Origin: Bufo bufo
Taxonomy: Eukaryota > Chordata > Amphibia > Anura > Bufonidae
NCBI RefSeq assembly: GCF_905171765.1
Contig: NC_053395.1
Coordinates: 189,413,577-189,477,576, forward strand
Length of the DNA stretch: 64,000 nucleotides
Direction: 5' to 3'
Positions within the stretch are counted from its first letter, which is position 1, and the number at the start of each line of letters is the position of its first letter. The notes beneath the pieces are model-generated. The model had not been told where the DNA came from, ran no database searches, and was given only the letters and a program-made list of their open reading frames with translations. A program made the translations under genes and the position numbers. This document shows positions 23,601-38,600 of the stretch, one piece after another.

Positions 23601-26600
23601 CATGTGGGATAAAATGTGGGATTATGCATTACACTGTACAAAGGCAAATTGTGCAAAATGCCTTTTCCTCTGATTGGAAATGTCCTGAATGAAAGACGCA
23701 AGTCCATACTTGAGATGCCAATAGTTTTTTTTTTATTGATATTGTATGGAAAGGCTGCCAGAACCCCATGGGTGTTTGCTCATGAATGGAAAACAGGAAT
23801 CATCCTTTTTTTCTGTACTTTCTCCATTGAAAAAAACTGCACCATCGGACAGCCACTCCCTTCCCCCCTTCATAAGTCCACGTTCACACAGCCATTATAT
23901 GGGTGCTGTTTAGTGTCTGTATTATTACTGCAAATCCTGTAGGCGCACAGGAGGTCTAGGTATATTGCATAATATGGATACTCAAATGGGCCTGTATTAT
24001 GATTGATTATGGCCTGTTTTCAGGGAGTTAAAAAGATCAGTGTGGGTTTGAAACCCGCACCCCCACAGATTAGCAATTAGAAGGGGTCGAAGCACAATGC
24101 TGAGTTCTGCGGCCTCTTCCTAAGGGCTCATACGCACTATTGTATGGCTGTGGTGCCCGTATTGCAGACCGCAAATAGCAGCTCGCAATACATGGTCACC
24201 GGCCATGTGAACTTTGTATCATGGATGTGGACCCATTGACTTGAATGGGTCCGCGATCCACAAAAAATGGCCAAAGATAGGGCATTTCCTATCTTTTCCA
24301 GAGTGGAGGCATGGATCGGAATCTTACGGGTCAAAGATAGGGCATGTCCTATCTTTTGCCGTATTTTGCGGATCACGGACCCATTCAAGTCAATGGGTCC
24401 GCATCCGTGACATCCCGGACAGGTAATCAATATTGTTCTCCTGGCTTATTCCATTAAGAGGGGATTTATAGTAGTACAGTAAATGCCCCTTGAACTTTGT
24501 GAAATTTGCCTATGGCCAGCTTTCTATTCATCTGAAAATGGTTGCACAATATAATATTCTAATGTTTTATGACACATCAACAGGACTATAGAGGCTCTCA
24601 TTTATTGCTTTCTTGAATACATTAATTATTTATTGCGGTCCATTGTGTGGTTCTTTTTCAGATGGAGAATTACAGTGTTTACAAGAAGATGGGTATGTAT
24701 TCGCAGGATACCTAAGTAGTAAATATGTGGTGGCATCTGGAAAAATAAGGGGGAGAGCAATTGTGCACCGTGGCTAATTGAAAAGTGCCCCCAGACTCAG
24801 GGCTGCTCATGTTGTACAGAGGGCACAACAAGTAGGGACGTAATTATAGGGGGTGCAGAGGTAGCAGTTGCTACCGGACCCAGGAGCCTGAAGGTGCCCA
24901 AAGACCCTTGTGCTGCATAAGAAGGCACCGGTATTATGGAAAGTGCATGCTGGTCAAGTGGTCAAGTTGCACCTCTGGCTGGAGGGAAGGGGTTAGATTA
25001 AGAATTTGGGTTGGGGGGGGTTCAATTTTTGCCTCAGACAGCACAAAGGCTATGTGCTTCCCTGCTCCTGGCCACAAAGCACTGAGGGAAGGGGGGCCCA
25101 AGCTAAACTCTTGCACCAGGGCCAATGAGCCTTTAGCTACGCCCCTGACAACAGACAATCATGCTTGTAAGGTGCTGGCCTGGCGGCTGCACGCTGTCTC
25201 TCCAATATCTGGAAGATTGAATGGAGGTAGAGGAGAAGGACTGAGGCTGTTCACAGTGCTGCTGTGAAGGCACAGCTCAAGGGCAGTGAAGTTGAGAAGC
25301 TTTTTTAGTGTTTAAAAGTAACATGTTTTGGGACTGAACAGATCTCTTGATCAGGCAGAATACACCAAAGCGCGAAACATGCTGCTTTTAAATACCAATA
25401 ATTTTTATCAACTTAGGTTCACTTCCATAAAGACGTGCCTTCCAAGCATTGATGGTTGTGTATTGAAACAGCAATTAACGAGAGGTTCTCAGGGATAGGA
25501 TAAGCCATCAGTGATTGATTAATGGGGGCTCCAACCCCGGGGAAGTAAATGTGATAGAGCTGCAGTACCAGGTTCCTTTGAGATGGGAGGTTGTACCTAT
25601 TTGAGACCCAAGAGGTCGGACCCACCAATCAAACATTAATGGACCATTCTATATTTCACTTTACCATACAAGCTAGGTAATTATAAAACAGTTGTTGGTA
25701 GCATTTGGAAAAAGTGGACCTTTTCTATTAAAATTTTAGTTTTAAAAATGGCCTTAATAGTTAATCAGAGATCTGCTTTCAATTTATAAACTAAACTTAA
25801 ATGGGAGCGGTGAGGCTGGTCGTATGGCACGAGACCGCCCATGATCCACTGCAGCGGTGATGTACTGACTGCTTGTAAAGTCCTGGGGGAGCGTTAGAAC
25901 TTCTTTACTAGATCAGTGATTTATTATAGAGGATTTTTTTAAATCATTTTAGACCATTTGCTGCTGTTTTTTTTAAATTCTGTAACCAGATAACCCCTTC
26001 AAAGCAAGTAGGATGCAGATAATAATTGATGGGGATTTCATTCCACACTGTACCTCTATGACAGCAGAAACCAGCACAAGAAAATTAGTCAGAAATTGAG
26101 TCATATGCAACTATACATTTTGCAAATTTTCTCCTTGTAAGTCTAAAATATAGAATAAAAAGAATCTTTTGATTTGGTATCTTTTTGTCTTTTTGCAATA
26201 GTTGAGAAATTGAACTTTTTCTAAAAATTTATGGAAAACATACAATTATGTATTTGAATGATTTACCTGAATTATACAAAAGGTATTGGTTAAGTTTGTG
26301 CTATTCCTCTTTCATTGCATTTAATTTTTTTTAGATCAGGGAAGAAAACAAAGAAAAAGAAAGAAAAAGAAATCCGGGTTGGATTCTTTCAGCTGGTAAG
26401 ATTCAGTTTGTATTTTCATATGGTTGTGGCATAGGCAGTGTAGAGTTACAGTAGTATTTGCTTTATCATAGTGGTGGATAGTCAAAGGGGAACATGCTCA
26501 ACCCTTGTCATTTTGACCTATACAGTGGATAGCCATAATACGCCAAATGGCATTTGCATTTCCAGTTTTCTGTTTTGTCATAGGAACAGACACCATTGAT

Positions 26601-29600
26601 TTTTATGGGGCCCATCTTGGTTTTGTAAAGGCCGACATCAATTTACCACAAAAAATAGCGCTGTATCAGCGAAGATAATGGAGCAGAGCCTCCAATGCAG
26701 AAATTAATCTTAATTAGAGGAAGAGTGCTTATATAATCAGAATATTCTTAACTGTTTTTTAAACTTGACATCTGGTTCCTTTCCAGTTCCGCTATGCTTC
26801 CTGCAAGGACATAGGCATGATGATAGTTGGGGCAATATGTGCTTTAGTCCACGGAGCAGCTCAACCCATGATGCTTTTTATCTATGGTCTAATGACGGAC
26901 ACATTTATTGCGTATGACCAACAAAATCAGCTGCTCAAGGACGAGAACAAAACATGTATCAATGATACCATCAGCTGGGTCAATGGTACCATCTTTGAAA
27001 TGGACAACTCTACAGTGGCTTGTGGGTAAGATGCTACACGTATCTTCTCTGTTTTAATGCATGTTATTAAGAAGGGTGTTTGGAAGCTTCCTGTTCAGAT
27101 TTCTTTACTCTAGATCCTCAAGTGTAAGTTTCCTAGCTGTTCTGTACACTATAGGACATTGCCACCAAAGTAAATAACAACTACTGCTGCAAGTTTCAGG
27201 ACTGTTCAGCAGAGGTTGCCAAAATGACAACCCATCACTCAATACTCTGAAGCTATTGGCTGCAGCTGCCTCATACAACGTTCCAGCACTTTAGTCCTGA
27301 TATGATTAATCCTGCAAGGTCTTTGCTCCACATGAACACCTTTTTTCTGTTATCTGGTCCACGTGCAGAAGAAAGCAGTTAAAACTGAGCTTAGAATATG
27401 GAGCCATAGTGGCTTTTGGGTGCTATAACATGGCTGCGTGGGTTACAATTTAATTCAGTGATTTCCAATTTATCTTGGTCTCCTACAGCATAATAGATGG
27501 CAAATGGTCTATCCATAGACATTGTTACTTTGTAGATCTTAAATACTTCTGGAACTTCTTCGCCCCTTCCTTTCCCCCCAAAAAGGAAGAAACAGAATGA
27601 ATGGAGTAGCAGTAGACATCCATAACCTGTTCCTCCTTCGCTGGAGTCCCATTCTCTTGTTCGGTGGAGGTCCCAGCAGTGAGACCCCCACTGATCAGAT
27701 GCTTATCCCCTGTTCTGTGGCCATAGAAGGTATAGGCTGGACCAATAATCGTAATGATGTAGGATATAGATGTGTAAGCAATGTTTTTCTTTGAGCTTTT
27801 ACTGTAAATAAAGCTTACGATGAGCTGAAAAGTTCTACAACTTTGTAATATACTTTAGGGTATGCTGAACTGTTTTTGTCCTGTAAAATAATAGGCACCA
27901 TAATGGAAACCCAAATGACCCCATTATAGAGGGATCTATAAGGTGCCCCTTGTGGTCCATCATGTGACATATGCTGTGCATCTGTTATTTTCATTTTTCT
28001 GATGCTAAAGGGGTTATCCCATGACTAATGTAAAAATCAGACATCTTATAGTACATGACAACTTCTTTCTAACTAAGCTAGAACCAGCCCTGTACCTCAC
28101 ATAGATCCAGAGATCTCCATATTCATTGCTCTGCTAGATTTACATCAAGCTGGCAGCTCAGAGGCTGTGTCTTTTCTGCTGCAGCTCAGGGGGCGTGTCC
28201 ATGCTCTCCCTATCACAGATCAGGAGGCAGGTGAAGGATGAAACTGAGCATGTGCGACCATCTCAGTGAGCAGGTCAAAAAAATAAGAAAAAAAGAAACT
28301 ACAGGTTGCACTATTCAGATACATTTTATTGAATAACTCAGTGGCTGTGCTAATTTTTTAATTACATGCAATTACAAAAGTATTCATATCCAGGTGCTGG
28401 TTTAAAAACTGTAGACTATTTTTCATGGGACAACCTCTTTTAAGATGGAGCAGATCAATGGAAATAAAAAATGTTGATGTGAACCTAGACTAAGCTGTGG
28501 CATCAAATGAGCATATGATACAAAGTTTCCCAGTATAATAAATGGATGCATTACATGTTCATGCCTCACACCAGCTGCTTCCATGTAGTCCAGATCAGGC
28601 TCAGCAAAATGTAAGTCTGAACTGTGTTTATTAGCGCTCCATTTTATATTTCTGACTTTGCACTCCATTGACCCTGCTCTGTGACCTTTCATCCTAATTC
28701 ACAGAATAAACATTGAGCTGGAGATGACTCAGTTTGCATACTACTACATTGCTATCGGAGTGATAGTCCTGGTGATCAGCTACTTTCAGGTATAGGACCT
28801 TCAAACTATAACATGAACTCAATGCTCCTTTAAGTCATTAGGTGTATATTAATAGAGTCAGGTTTTCTAGGATGAAAATGCTTTTTTTAAGGGATTTTCC
28901 AGGAGTAGAAAATTGATGACCTTTCTTCGGGATAGGTCATCAATATCTGGTTAGTGGGGGTCCGACATGTGGCACCCGTGCAGCTCAGATGTCTCGAGAA
29001 GCTGTGGCATTCTGGCATGTCAAGCACGGTGCCATACATTATATAGTGGCTGTGCTTGGTACTGCAGCCCAGGCTCTTTCACTTGAATGGGACTGAGCTG
29101 AACATGTGACCAATGAACATGAAGTCACTGGTCTCTTCAAACGCTGATTGGTTGGTGTCCCCACCGATCATAAACTGATGGCCTATCCTGAGGACAGGTC
29201 ATCAGTAGGGATGAGCAAATTGACTCTGGTAGAAATATCTGAAGTCGATTTGCATAAAACTTCGTTAGAATACTGTACGGAGTGAGCACTCACACTACTA
29301 GAATGTATTGACTCAGATGAGCCGAAGTTATTACTTTGCAAAGTCTCGCGAGACTTTGGGTAATAACTTAAAAAATGTATTTCTGCTGTTAAAAACCTTT
29401 TGCCGAACTCGGGTTCAGTTCCAAGGTACTGTCTCTCATCCCTGTCCCTGTTGGCAATAGATAATGGTTTGTTATTTTAGAGGGCATCTGTCAGCAGATT
29501 TGTACCTGGCTGACCTGTTACATGTGCACTTGGCCCCTGAAGACATCTGTGTTGGTCCCATGTTCATATGTGTCCACATTACTGAGAAAAATGATGTTTT

Positions 29601-32600
29601 AATATATGCAAATGAGACTCTAGGAGCAACGGGGGCGTTGCTGTTACACCAAGAGGCTCTGCCCTCCCTGCAACTGCCGCGCCCCCTGTACTTTTTTATT
29701 GACAGGACCAGGCAGTGAAAACATCATCATAACTGCCTGGCCCTGTCAATTAAAGTGCAGAGGGAGAGGCATTTATAGAGAGTCTCTAGGTGTAATGGTA
29801 ACGCCCCCATTGCTCCTAGAGGCTCATTTGCATATATAAAAACATCATTTTTCTCAGCGATGAGGGCACATAGGAACATGGGACCAACACAGATGTCTTC
29901 AGCTGCCAAGTGCACATGTAACAGGTCAGCCAGTGTCATGGGTGCAAATCTGCTGACATATAGCCTTTAAAGTTATCAGGTTTATAGAAGTAATTGTCAT
30001 GTTTATGGTACAAGTCCATAGATTTCTATGGGTGCTGTAATGTGGCTCCACATGACATGGAACTTGTGCAGAGCCACAATATGCCTGAATGCATGAGACC
30101 TTGCATTTCTTGACTAGCTGAATTGTACTGATATATTCACTTTATTTTCATATTTTCCCTACAGATTTCACTATGGGTTGTGGCTGCAGCTCGTCAGATA
30201 CAAATTATTCGGAAAGAATATTTCAGGAAAATAATGAGACTTGATATAGGCTGGTTTGACTGCAACTCGGTTGGAGAGCTGAACACAAGAATTTCAGAGT
30301 AAGGAAGGATACGAATTGAAAAAAAAAAATGACATTTTCTGTCATATTAAACAGGAATGTTAGGACGCTGACACCATCTGAATGTGAAGGGTTATATTTT
30401 ATACAACATGGCAGGTTTCAGGATAAGTACTGTGACATATGTTATAGGCAGTAATGTAATACGTAATATTAACACTATATCAATATAGGGATGCAGCAAA
30501 TATTAACTTGACATCTGAGTTGGGAGTCATGATCGGGGATAAGGCTGCAAAGTCTGAGTGTTTGAAAAGATAAAGACAAGGGGCTGCTTTTCTCCACTAT
30601 TGGGCTCTGATAATTATTGCAGTATTTATGCAAATCGGAGCTGAGCTGCAACCCCAGACAAGAGTGCCGCTGGTTCTTGAAAAACTCATAGGGGCACATT
30701 TATTAAGACCTGCGTTTTAGGCGCCATTCTTAATAAAGCCCCATAGCTGGCGGTGGATCCGCCAAAGTTATGAAGAGGGGCCGGCCTCTCCATAACTTCA
30801 ACACATTCAGCTCCGCTTCTAAATATAAAACAACTTCCTTGCTGTCTTACATTTAGACCATTTTCTATGTCTAAAACAGGCATAGAAAATGATGAATGAG
30901 ACGGGCCTGCCAGCCCATCCCCTTCCCTGTCCACGCCACGCCCAATAGTTAAGACCGGGCATCAGTGGGGCGATGTCTCAGATAGCGGCACAACTAACTA
31001 TTGCCGTCTGCGCATTAAATGTGCCTAATTATAGGCATATTTCAGTATCGTAAATGACCCCAATAGAACCCTACAGGGCTGGTTCTAGCTTTGTTAGAGA
31101 TTGTCATGTACTATGTGAGGTTTGAAATTCATTCTTTAACATCATGGGAAATCCCTTTTAATATATCTTTATAATAGTATAATATGTTTTTCTGATACAA
31201 ACAGGCGTAGTTTAAATGGCAACATCACCACCCCTTTACTTTGTGCCTTTATGTTATATTTATTGTCGTTTAATGTCTTTAATAAACTACATATATTTTA
31301 TATGTGTGCTCTCTTATTCTATATGGGGTTATTGTTTTTTTTTGTTGGTTGGCTCAGAAGTTTAAATGGCAACATCCCTGCTACCTGCAGTCATCACTAG
31401 AGGGAGCTGTGGAGCTTACTGTATATTACATACATTGGTATCTTGAATTCAATAATAGCACAGTATGCAGTAAGCTCCTCAGCTCCCCCTAGTGATGGTT
31501 GCAATTATCCAGCATGGTATATTTGAAATCTGTCTATACAGAGGATTTAGAGCACCAGGTCAGAATCAGACCTACAATCACTAGGTACAAATAGTAAAAG
31601 TTTCATCAGCACATCATTTTTGGGCATACAGTGTAATCAATATGATGGCAAAAGATCTAGATTTACTTTATGGTTTACCTCAAATGTACATCCTCCTGTA
31701 CCACAGACATGTAGAAGCTGTTCATGACACTGTCTCTTTTCTTCAAACAGTGATATTAACAAGATTAACAACGCCATTGCTGATCAGGTGGCTATCTTCA
31801 TTGAACGCATTTCCACATTTGTATTTGGATTCCTTATTGGATTTATTGGAAACTGGAAGCTAACACTGGTTATTGTGGCTGTGAGTCCTCTTATTGGTTT
31901 AGGGGCAGCTTTAATGGCCCTGGTAAGTGTTCACTTTATTAAATATACACAGGATAAGTCATAAAGGTCTAATAGATGTGCATGCCCCCTCTTTAGAATG
32001 GAGGTCACTTGGTCCTCTCCTGCCTGACCAGCTTCATAATATGCTAGTGAAAGCTCATTGAGCATATATAGTGATCTAGGAGAAACCTCCTGGCTTAGAT
32101 ATGTCTAAATTACCTATAATGGTAAGTGGAATCTTTGCCACAAGTGGATAGAAACTACTGGTACTTTTAAGAAAATTAGACTGTTATTTACCTCCTGGTG
32201 GTGGTATTTTTACCAGAAAGTACAGTTAGTACCTCATGTTATTGGATGTTACAATCTGAAGCACTTGATGGTCAATAAGTGATATCACTTTTATATTGAT
32301 GGCTTATCTCCAGGATAGGCTATCAATACCTGATTGGCAGAGGTCCGACATCCCACACCCTTGCCGATCAGCTGTTCCTAAATATATCTGATGCTGGAAG
32401 GACATCTCTGTCCACTGTGTGTGGAGGGATGCAATTGGTTACTGCAGCACTGCTCCCTTTCTCCTCAGTGGGGGCAGCACTGCAGTAACCAGTTCTGTCC
32501 ACTACACATTGGATTTGTAGTTCTGGCACTAACGTCTGGTGCTGGAGCCACAGCAGAATAGTTGATCATCGGTGGGAGGGGGATTCAGAGTGTTGGACCC

Positions 32601-35600
32601 CTGATAATCAGATATTGATGGCCTATCCTGAGGATAGACCATCAATATAAAGCTCCGGGACAACCACCAACATTGTCAAGTCAGGAGGAAAATCTAGCTG
32701 TTACAGGACACCGGGGTTGCGCCGCTTCTCCTCTGTGCCGCCGGCGTCCTGAAGGGAGAGTGGAGCGAGGACGCGCGCTGCGTCCTCGTCTTCAAAACAA
32801 CAGGGAGCGGGGAGGACCCGGCCGCGCACACCTCATCAGCGCGGCCGGCGTCCTCTGCTCCCATGGTGATGGCAATAAGTCTGAGCACCGATCTGGGCAC
32901 TCGGCGCTCAGCTGTATGCAGGGGAGTGAGTCATGTGGCGCTGGCCACATCACATGACTTCCTTGTATTGGTATTTGACTCCCGGCTAGTTCCTCGTTTT
33001 CGTCTTCGCCTGTTCCCCGTTTGTGTTTGCATCTCCTGGTATTGACCCCTGGTTCGTATTTGACTCGTCTTCGCCTGCTCCCTGGTCGTGTTTGCATCTC
33101 CTGGTATTGACCCTTTGCTTGTATGGTTTGGCTTCCACAACCTTCCTGGTACCGCGGTTATCTCCTGATATAGTCATTGCTAGTTTGACTTCTTTGTGTT
33201 TGTTTGTCTTGTGTGTTCGCCTCGCACTTACTCAGGTCAGGGACCGCCACCCAGTTGTGCTCCGTTACTTAGGATGGGTAAGTGCAAGTAGGTAGGGACA
33301 GAGGTGTGGATAGAGTTAGTCGTGCACCCTTCCCCACCCCTTTGTGTGACACAAACATGTATGGGAGAGCCTAATTTCCCCTCCTAGATAAGCCACCATA
33401 AGAGGTTTCTGGCAGAAACTTATGCCCCTTCCCCATTCAGGACGCTTTCACCCCTCGACCATATTTATACAATGATGGAGCTATTGATTAAAACATGAAT
33501 GTGCTGCCAATTTGTTAAAGGAGAATGAAACCTGATCTGTTGATGGGCCAAGACTCTGACTCAATAATGGCTCAAAGGGGCAGGAGAAATATCAGCAAAA
33601 ACCAACTAGACCTCAGCCAAGTAGTTGTCTCTGAAGTGGTTTTCTCTTGACAGACATACATTGTGTGTAATTATATCTTCATAGTCTTATCTTCGATACT
33701 TTTTAGGCTGTTGCAAGACTGACTGGAAGAGAGCTGAAAGCATACGCCAAAGCTGGGTCTGTGGCCGATGAAGTACTCTCCTCCATTCGCACTGTAGCTG
33801 CTTTTGGTGCGGAGAAAAGAGAAGCTGATCGGTGGGAATATTTAATCTGCAATAAACACTGATATTAATAAACTCATAGGATGATAATTAATTTAATCTG
33901 TATTTGCCATCTCTTCATTATTACAGATATGACAAAAACTTAGTGGCTGCCCAGGCCTGGGGCATTAGGAAAGGCACGATTATCGGCTTCTTTCAAGGAT
34001 ACATGTGGTGTATTATATTCCTGTGCTACGCTCTGGCATTTTGGTATGGATCCAAGCTGGTAATTGAAACAAAAGAGCTAACACCAGGGAGTCTCCTTCA
34101 GGTAAATGGTTTCCAACATTTCAACATTCTATGGTATCAGAGCAGTAGCACCAAGTTCAGAATCAAAGGAAACAAGGGTGAGATAGTGGAGGATACAATG
34201 GTATCAAGTGAGCAAGGACACCATGTCATTTACATATGTCTTCAAAAATTGCATTTTACATCTAGTGGCATGGTGTGGTCTTCAAAACAAGGGCAGGATA
34301 ATAGGTGGTGATGGCATAAAATATATCTGGTATACAGTATATAGAAGAGAGGGGACCATGTAACTAAGATAAAAAAGGACTCTGTTATGGTGCTCCGGTC
34401 GCTCAGGACTAATGCTTCTTTCATCTGCCATGTCCTCCCCTGGGCCAATTACCCAGCCATTTATTTGGTAACAATTCGGTTCCTCTGAAGAGGGGAGTCA
34501 TGTTCTCCAGATGTGGGCACAGACAGCAGAGGGCCCCTGTGCAAAGAATGTGCCTGGCCCCCCCACGCCAAATTCTCAACCTAACCTATTGATTCACTAT
34601 TCCATAGTGCCCCCCATAATGTGTGCCAGCATATAATACAAATATATAAGGCCCCCAACAGATGCCCCTATTGTGCTCATCCCCACCTCCATAATGCACA
34701 CATAAGGTGTGCCAGTATAAAATGCCCCTATATAATGCCCCCCAGTAGACTCCCCCAGAGTGCTTCTCTCCCTCACTTCTCCATAGTGTTCCCCAAATGT
34801 GTACCAGTGTATATAATGCCAATATATAGGGCCCCCAGTAGATGCCCACATAGTTCTCCTCCCCCCCATCCCCATAGTTCCTCCCATAATGTGTGCCAGT
34901 ATATAATGCCATTATATAGGCCCCCAGTAGATGCCCCCATAGTGCTTCTCTCCCCTCTTCCCCATACTGGGCAACAGCATAGTGTAAATGAAAAAAATGA
35001 ACACATAGACTTACCTCCATGCCACTTTCAGCGATGCGATGCAAGCTTCTTCCAGACTGTGTCCCGCGCTGTACGCTGCCCGGCTCAGGCAGCGCGATGA
35101 CGTCACCGCGACGCCTGCACCAGCCTCTGATTGGATGAAAAAGTGTATAAACAATTACACGGCAGTTTTTGTCATATTAAGAATATGTCACTGTATCCTA
35201 TGAACTAACATATTATCTAATCTTTTAGGTATTCTTTGGTGTTTTGGTAGCTGCCATGAATCTGGGCCAGGCCTCTCCATGCTTGGAAGCTTTTGCCTCT
35301 GGAAGAGCAGCTGCAACAATAATTTATGAGACAATAGAAAAGGTATGTCTTAAAGGAGAAAAACCTTAGTGAAGGTTAAAGAGGATGTACCAAGTCTGAA
35401 AGTCATCTCCTATACACAGGATCCATGGGGATTCAATCACTGGGAGTTCCACAGATCTCAAGGGCAGGGGTCCTACTACCCGGTCTGAATGGAGCATCAA
35501 GCCAAGCATGTTCGCTGCTACTCCATTCAATCTCTATGGGACTGCCAGAGATAGTATAGGACTCGGCAATCTTCAGCTGTCCCATAGAGAATGAATAGAG

Positions 35601-38600
35601 AGAGAGTGTAGTACATGCTCAACCTGCCACTCCATTCAGATGTGGAACTGGACCTCCATTCTTGGGATCAGTGAGGGACACAACCTATCAAACTTTTATC
35701 CCCCAAGGGATACATTTTAAATGTGGCACAGCCCCTTTAAAAGTATATGTACACGTTTATATCCTTTTGGTTTGTATCTCTCAAGTGCATCTTTAAAATT
35801 AAGCAACCTTGCAAACAATCTTGATCATAAAAATCCAATTAAGGACTGTATCCAGCCCCTTTTGAGAACTATATATCTCCTTGGTCGCAGGCTACAATCA
35901 AAACTGTGCAGTCTGATCTAGAAGTTGTGTGCCCCTTCTGCATCCTTCTTCTTGGCAGTCTAAGGATAGTAGACTAGGGAAAAGAGAAGGGAGTAACACA
36001 TAACTTCAGGATTAGACTACACGCTGGATTTTTATGTAATCTGTAACCGCAGAGATCCATAGGTATGCATAGGAGCTGTATACACAGAAAGGTAACTTTT
36101 TTTGATCTTAGACACTTTGAAAACAATAAAAGAAAGCTTTGAAAAAATCTACTCAACATTCAGTGCTGCATTAAAATATTTCTAAAATAAACAGATAACT
36201 GAACATGTTTTTGTGTGAATTTGGGGGGTTATTTATTAAGATGGGCGTTTTAGACGCCGGTCTTAATAAAGCCCTATACCTGGAGGTGGATCCGCCAGAG
36301 TTATGTAGAAGGGCATCCTCCGCCACTTCTAAATGTAAGGCAGCTTCCTTGCTGTCTTACATTTAGAACATTTTCTACGCCTAAAACCGGCATAGAAGCT
36401 GATGAATGAGACGGGGATGCCGGCCCACCACCTTAACTCCTCACACCATGCCCATTTATTTAGACCTGGCGTGAGTGGGAAAAAGTCACAAATCTGCACC
36501 TGAAATAAGCCTAATTTAGGTGTATTTCAGCATTATAAATGACCCCCTTAATCTTTTTTATTTTGTCTGTAAATTATTAAAATTATTCCGACTTTTTTTT
36601 TGCTCTATAATTAAATCAATCATTTTTGCCTGACATTTTGTACTATGAGGGATAACTATCAAATCTGCTACGCCAGCTTTGTGGCGTAAACATATCGCGA
36701 GTGATGTCGTGTGTAACTTTTTGTCAATTTTTTTGCCACTTTTGGTGACATTTTGTGCCTTTTGATGAGCTTTGCCACTTTCAAAAGAAGAGGGAAAAGT
36801 TGGTTGGGATTACAGACTATGTCTCATTTATGATGTGCGACTTTTTAAAAAGTTGCTCAATAGTCGCATCTCCACACCTGGAGTACTTTAACTGACAGTG
36901 GTGAAACCACATCACACTTGCACCAAATTTAATAAAACTGAGACCGAGTGCCATCTTGGTAAATTTGCTGCAGATGCACAAAGCAACTGCAGTCTAAAAA
37001 ATGGCCTCAAACAGAGCTACAATGATAAATTCCCCCCAATACTGTATGTCCAGATTGCTTAAGAATGTATTCAAACATTGGACAATCCATTCTATTTGCA
37101 TTCTTTAGCTTTATGCATTCATTTATTAACAGCAATATCTGTAAACTGTAATCAGAGGTGATAAATAATGGCAATTCTGCATTTCATTAGACTCCAGTAA
37201 TTGACTGTATGTCCAACGAAGGTCACAAATTAGATCAAGTGAAGGGTGTTATTGAGTTCCACGATGTGAACTTCCATTATCCATCAAGACCCGAAGTGAA
37301 GGTATGGATTGTTAGCTATTACTATGGATCATTTTAACATCACAGTATTAAAGGAAATGTGTCATTAGAAAATGACTTATTGTCTAGTTTTTATGTTGAA
37401 CATTTTTAAAGAGTCGTTGGTGGTTATTTTTTAACTTATCATGTCATTATCTATGTTTAAAAAAAAAAATAATCCTAAATTCCTGAAGTTTTGAGACTAG
37501 CCTAATAATAGGCCCACAATTCCTTTTCTGTAGAGAGTACTTTTCAGTAGCCATCTCATTATCATCACAGGCAGGATTACAATGGAAGGTAACACCTCTG
37601 TATAGAGAACACAAGATCTACCATTCAAAATAGGTGATGGTCACAGCTACCTCCTTCCCTGCACAATGACCTCTGCACAGATCATAGAGCATATCTAGAA
37701 AACTGTACCGCAGAGGTTAAAGAAGATCTCCAGTCTACAGGTTCCTCTGCATATTTATAAATGTTGTGGGCAGCAGCTCAGGAAAGATGGCCGCCCCACC
37801 ATTTCAGAAAATAAGAATCAGAAAATGAAAACAGATTACAAAAAAGTTAGTGTTCTACAGACAATATCCTCACTCCCACCAGTCCATGATCCCAGTGGGG
37901 GTCACAATGTAAAACTTTATATTATCACATACACAGAAACACTAGGGCTAATTTCATGGAAAGCCATTCTATTTGTCAGTATGGCTTTGAAGTAAGAGAG
38001 AAAATTGAAGTACTTGGAGGAAATACAAACAAAAACAGAGAGAAAGTATGAACTTTAGGCCCCATGCACTCGACCCTATTTCTGTTCTGCATCTGATCAT
38101 CATTTTTGCGGATTAGATGCGGAACCACTCATTTAAATGGGGCCGAAAAAATGCAGACAGCACACCATGTGCTGTCCACATCCCTAAGTTCGTTTTGTCG
38201 GGTTGCAAAAAAGATAGAACATGTCGTATTCTTGCCCGTTGTGTGAAGAAAATGGTGCTATGCTGGTACAGTCCTGATCAAAAGACCACTTGAAAAATGG
38301 CAAAAAATCATATTTTACATTGTTGGATCTTATCAAGGTTCCAAGTAGAGCTTCAACATGCAACAAGAAGAAATGAGAGTGAGACAAAACATTTTTTGAG
38401 CATTCAATTAATTGAAAATAACGATTAAACTGAAACAGGCTGTTTTTAAGCTGATCCAAATGCAGCGTACTCAAGTTAGGGTTAATAGTGTTCCTGGGTG
38501 TTGTAGTGCAATCATGACACTAACCTGAGACGGCTGACTCTCTGCAAGGGCAGGGGATGATAGGAAATGTTCGTGACGCCAGTGCCAATTAAACAGTGGC

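Noticed and set aside
29464..29939. Pair of similar ORFs on opposite strands ([20 protein letters not shown] and [11 protein letters not shown] types)
   Set aside because: They are the two arms of one long palindrome, not a gene duplication.
32673..33100. CpG island promoter
   Set aside because: The CpG-rich stretch is inside a solo LTR with target duplication; nothing indicates a host transcription start.
34586..35100. Overlapping ORFs of up to 159 codons on both strands
   Set aside because: They lie across 90-bp tandem units and mirror each other; low-complexity peptides only.
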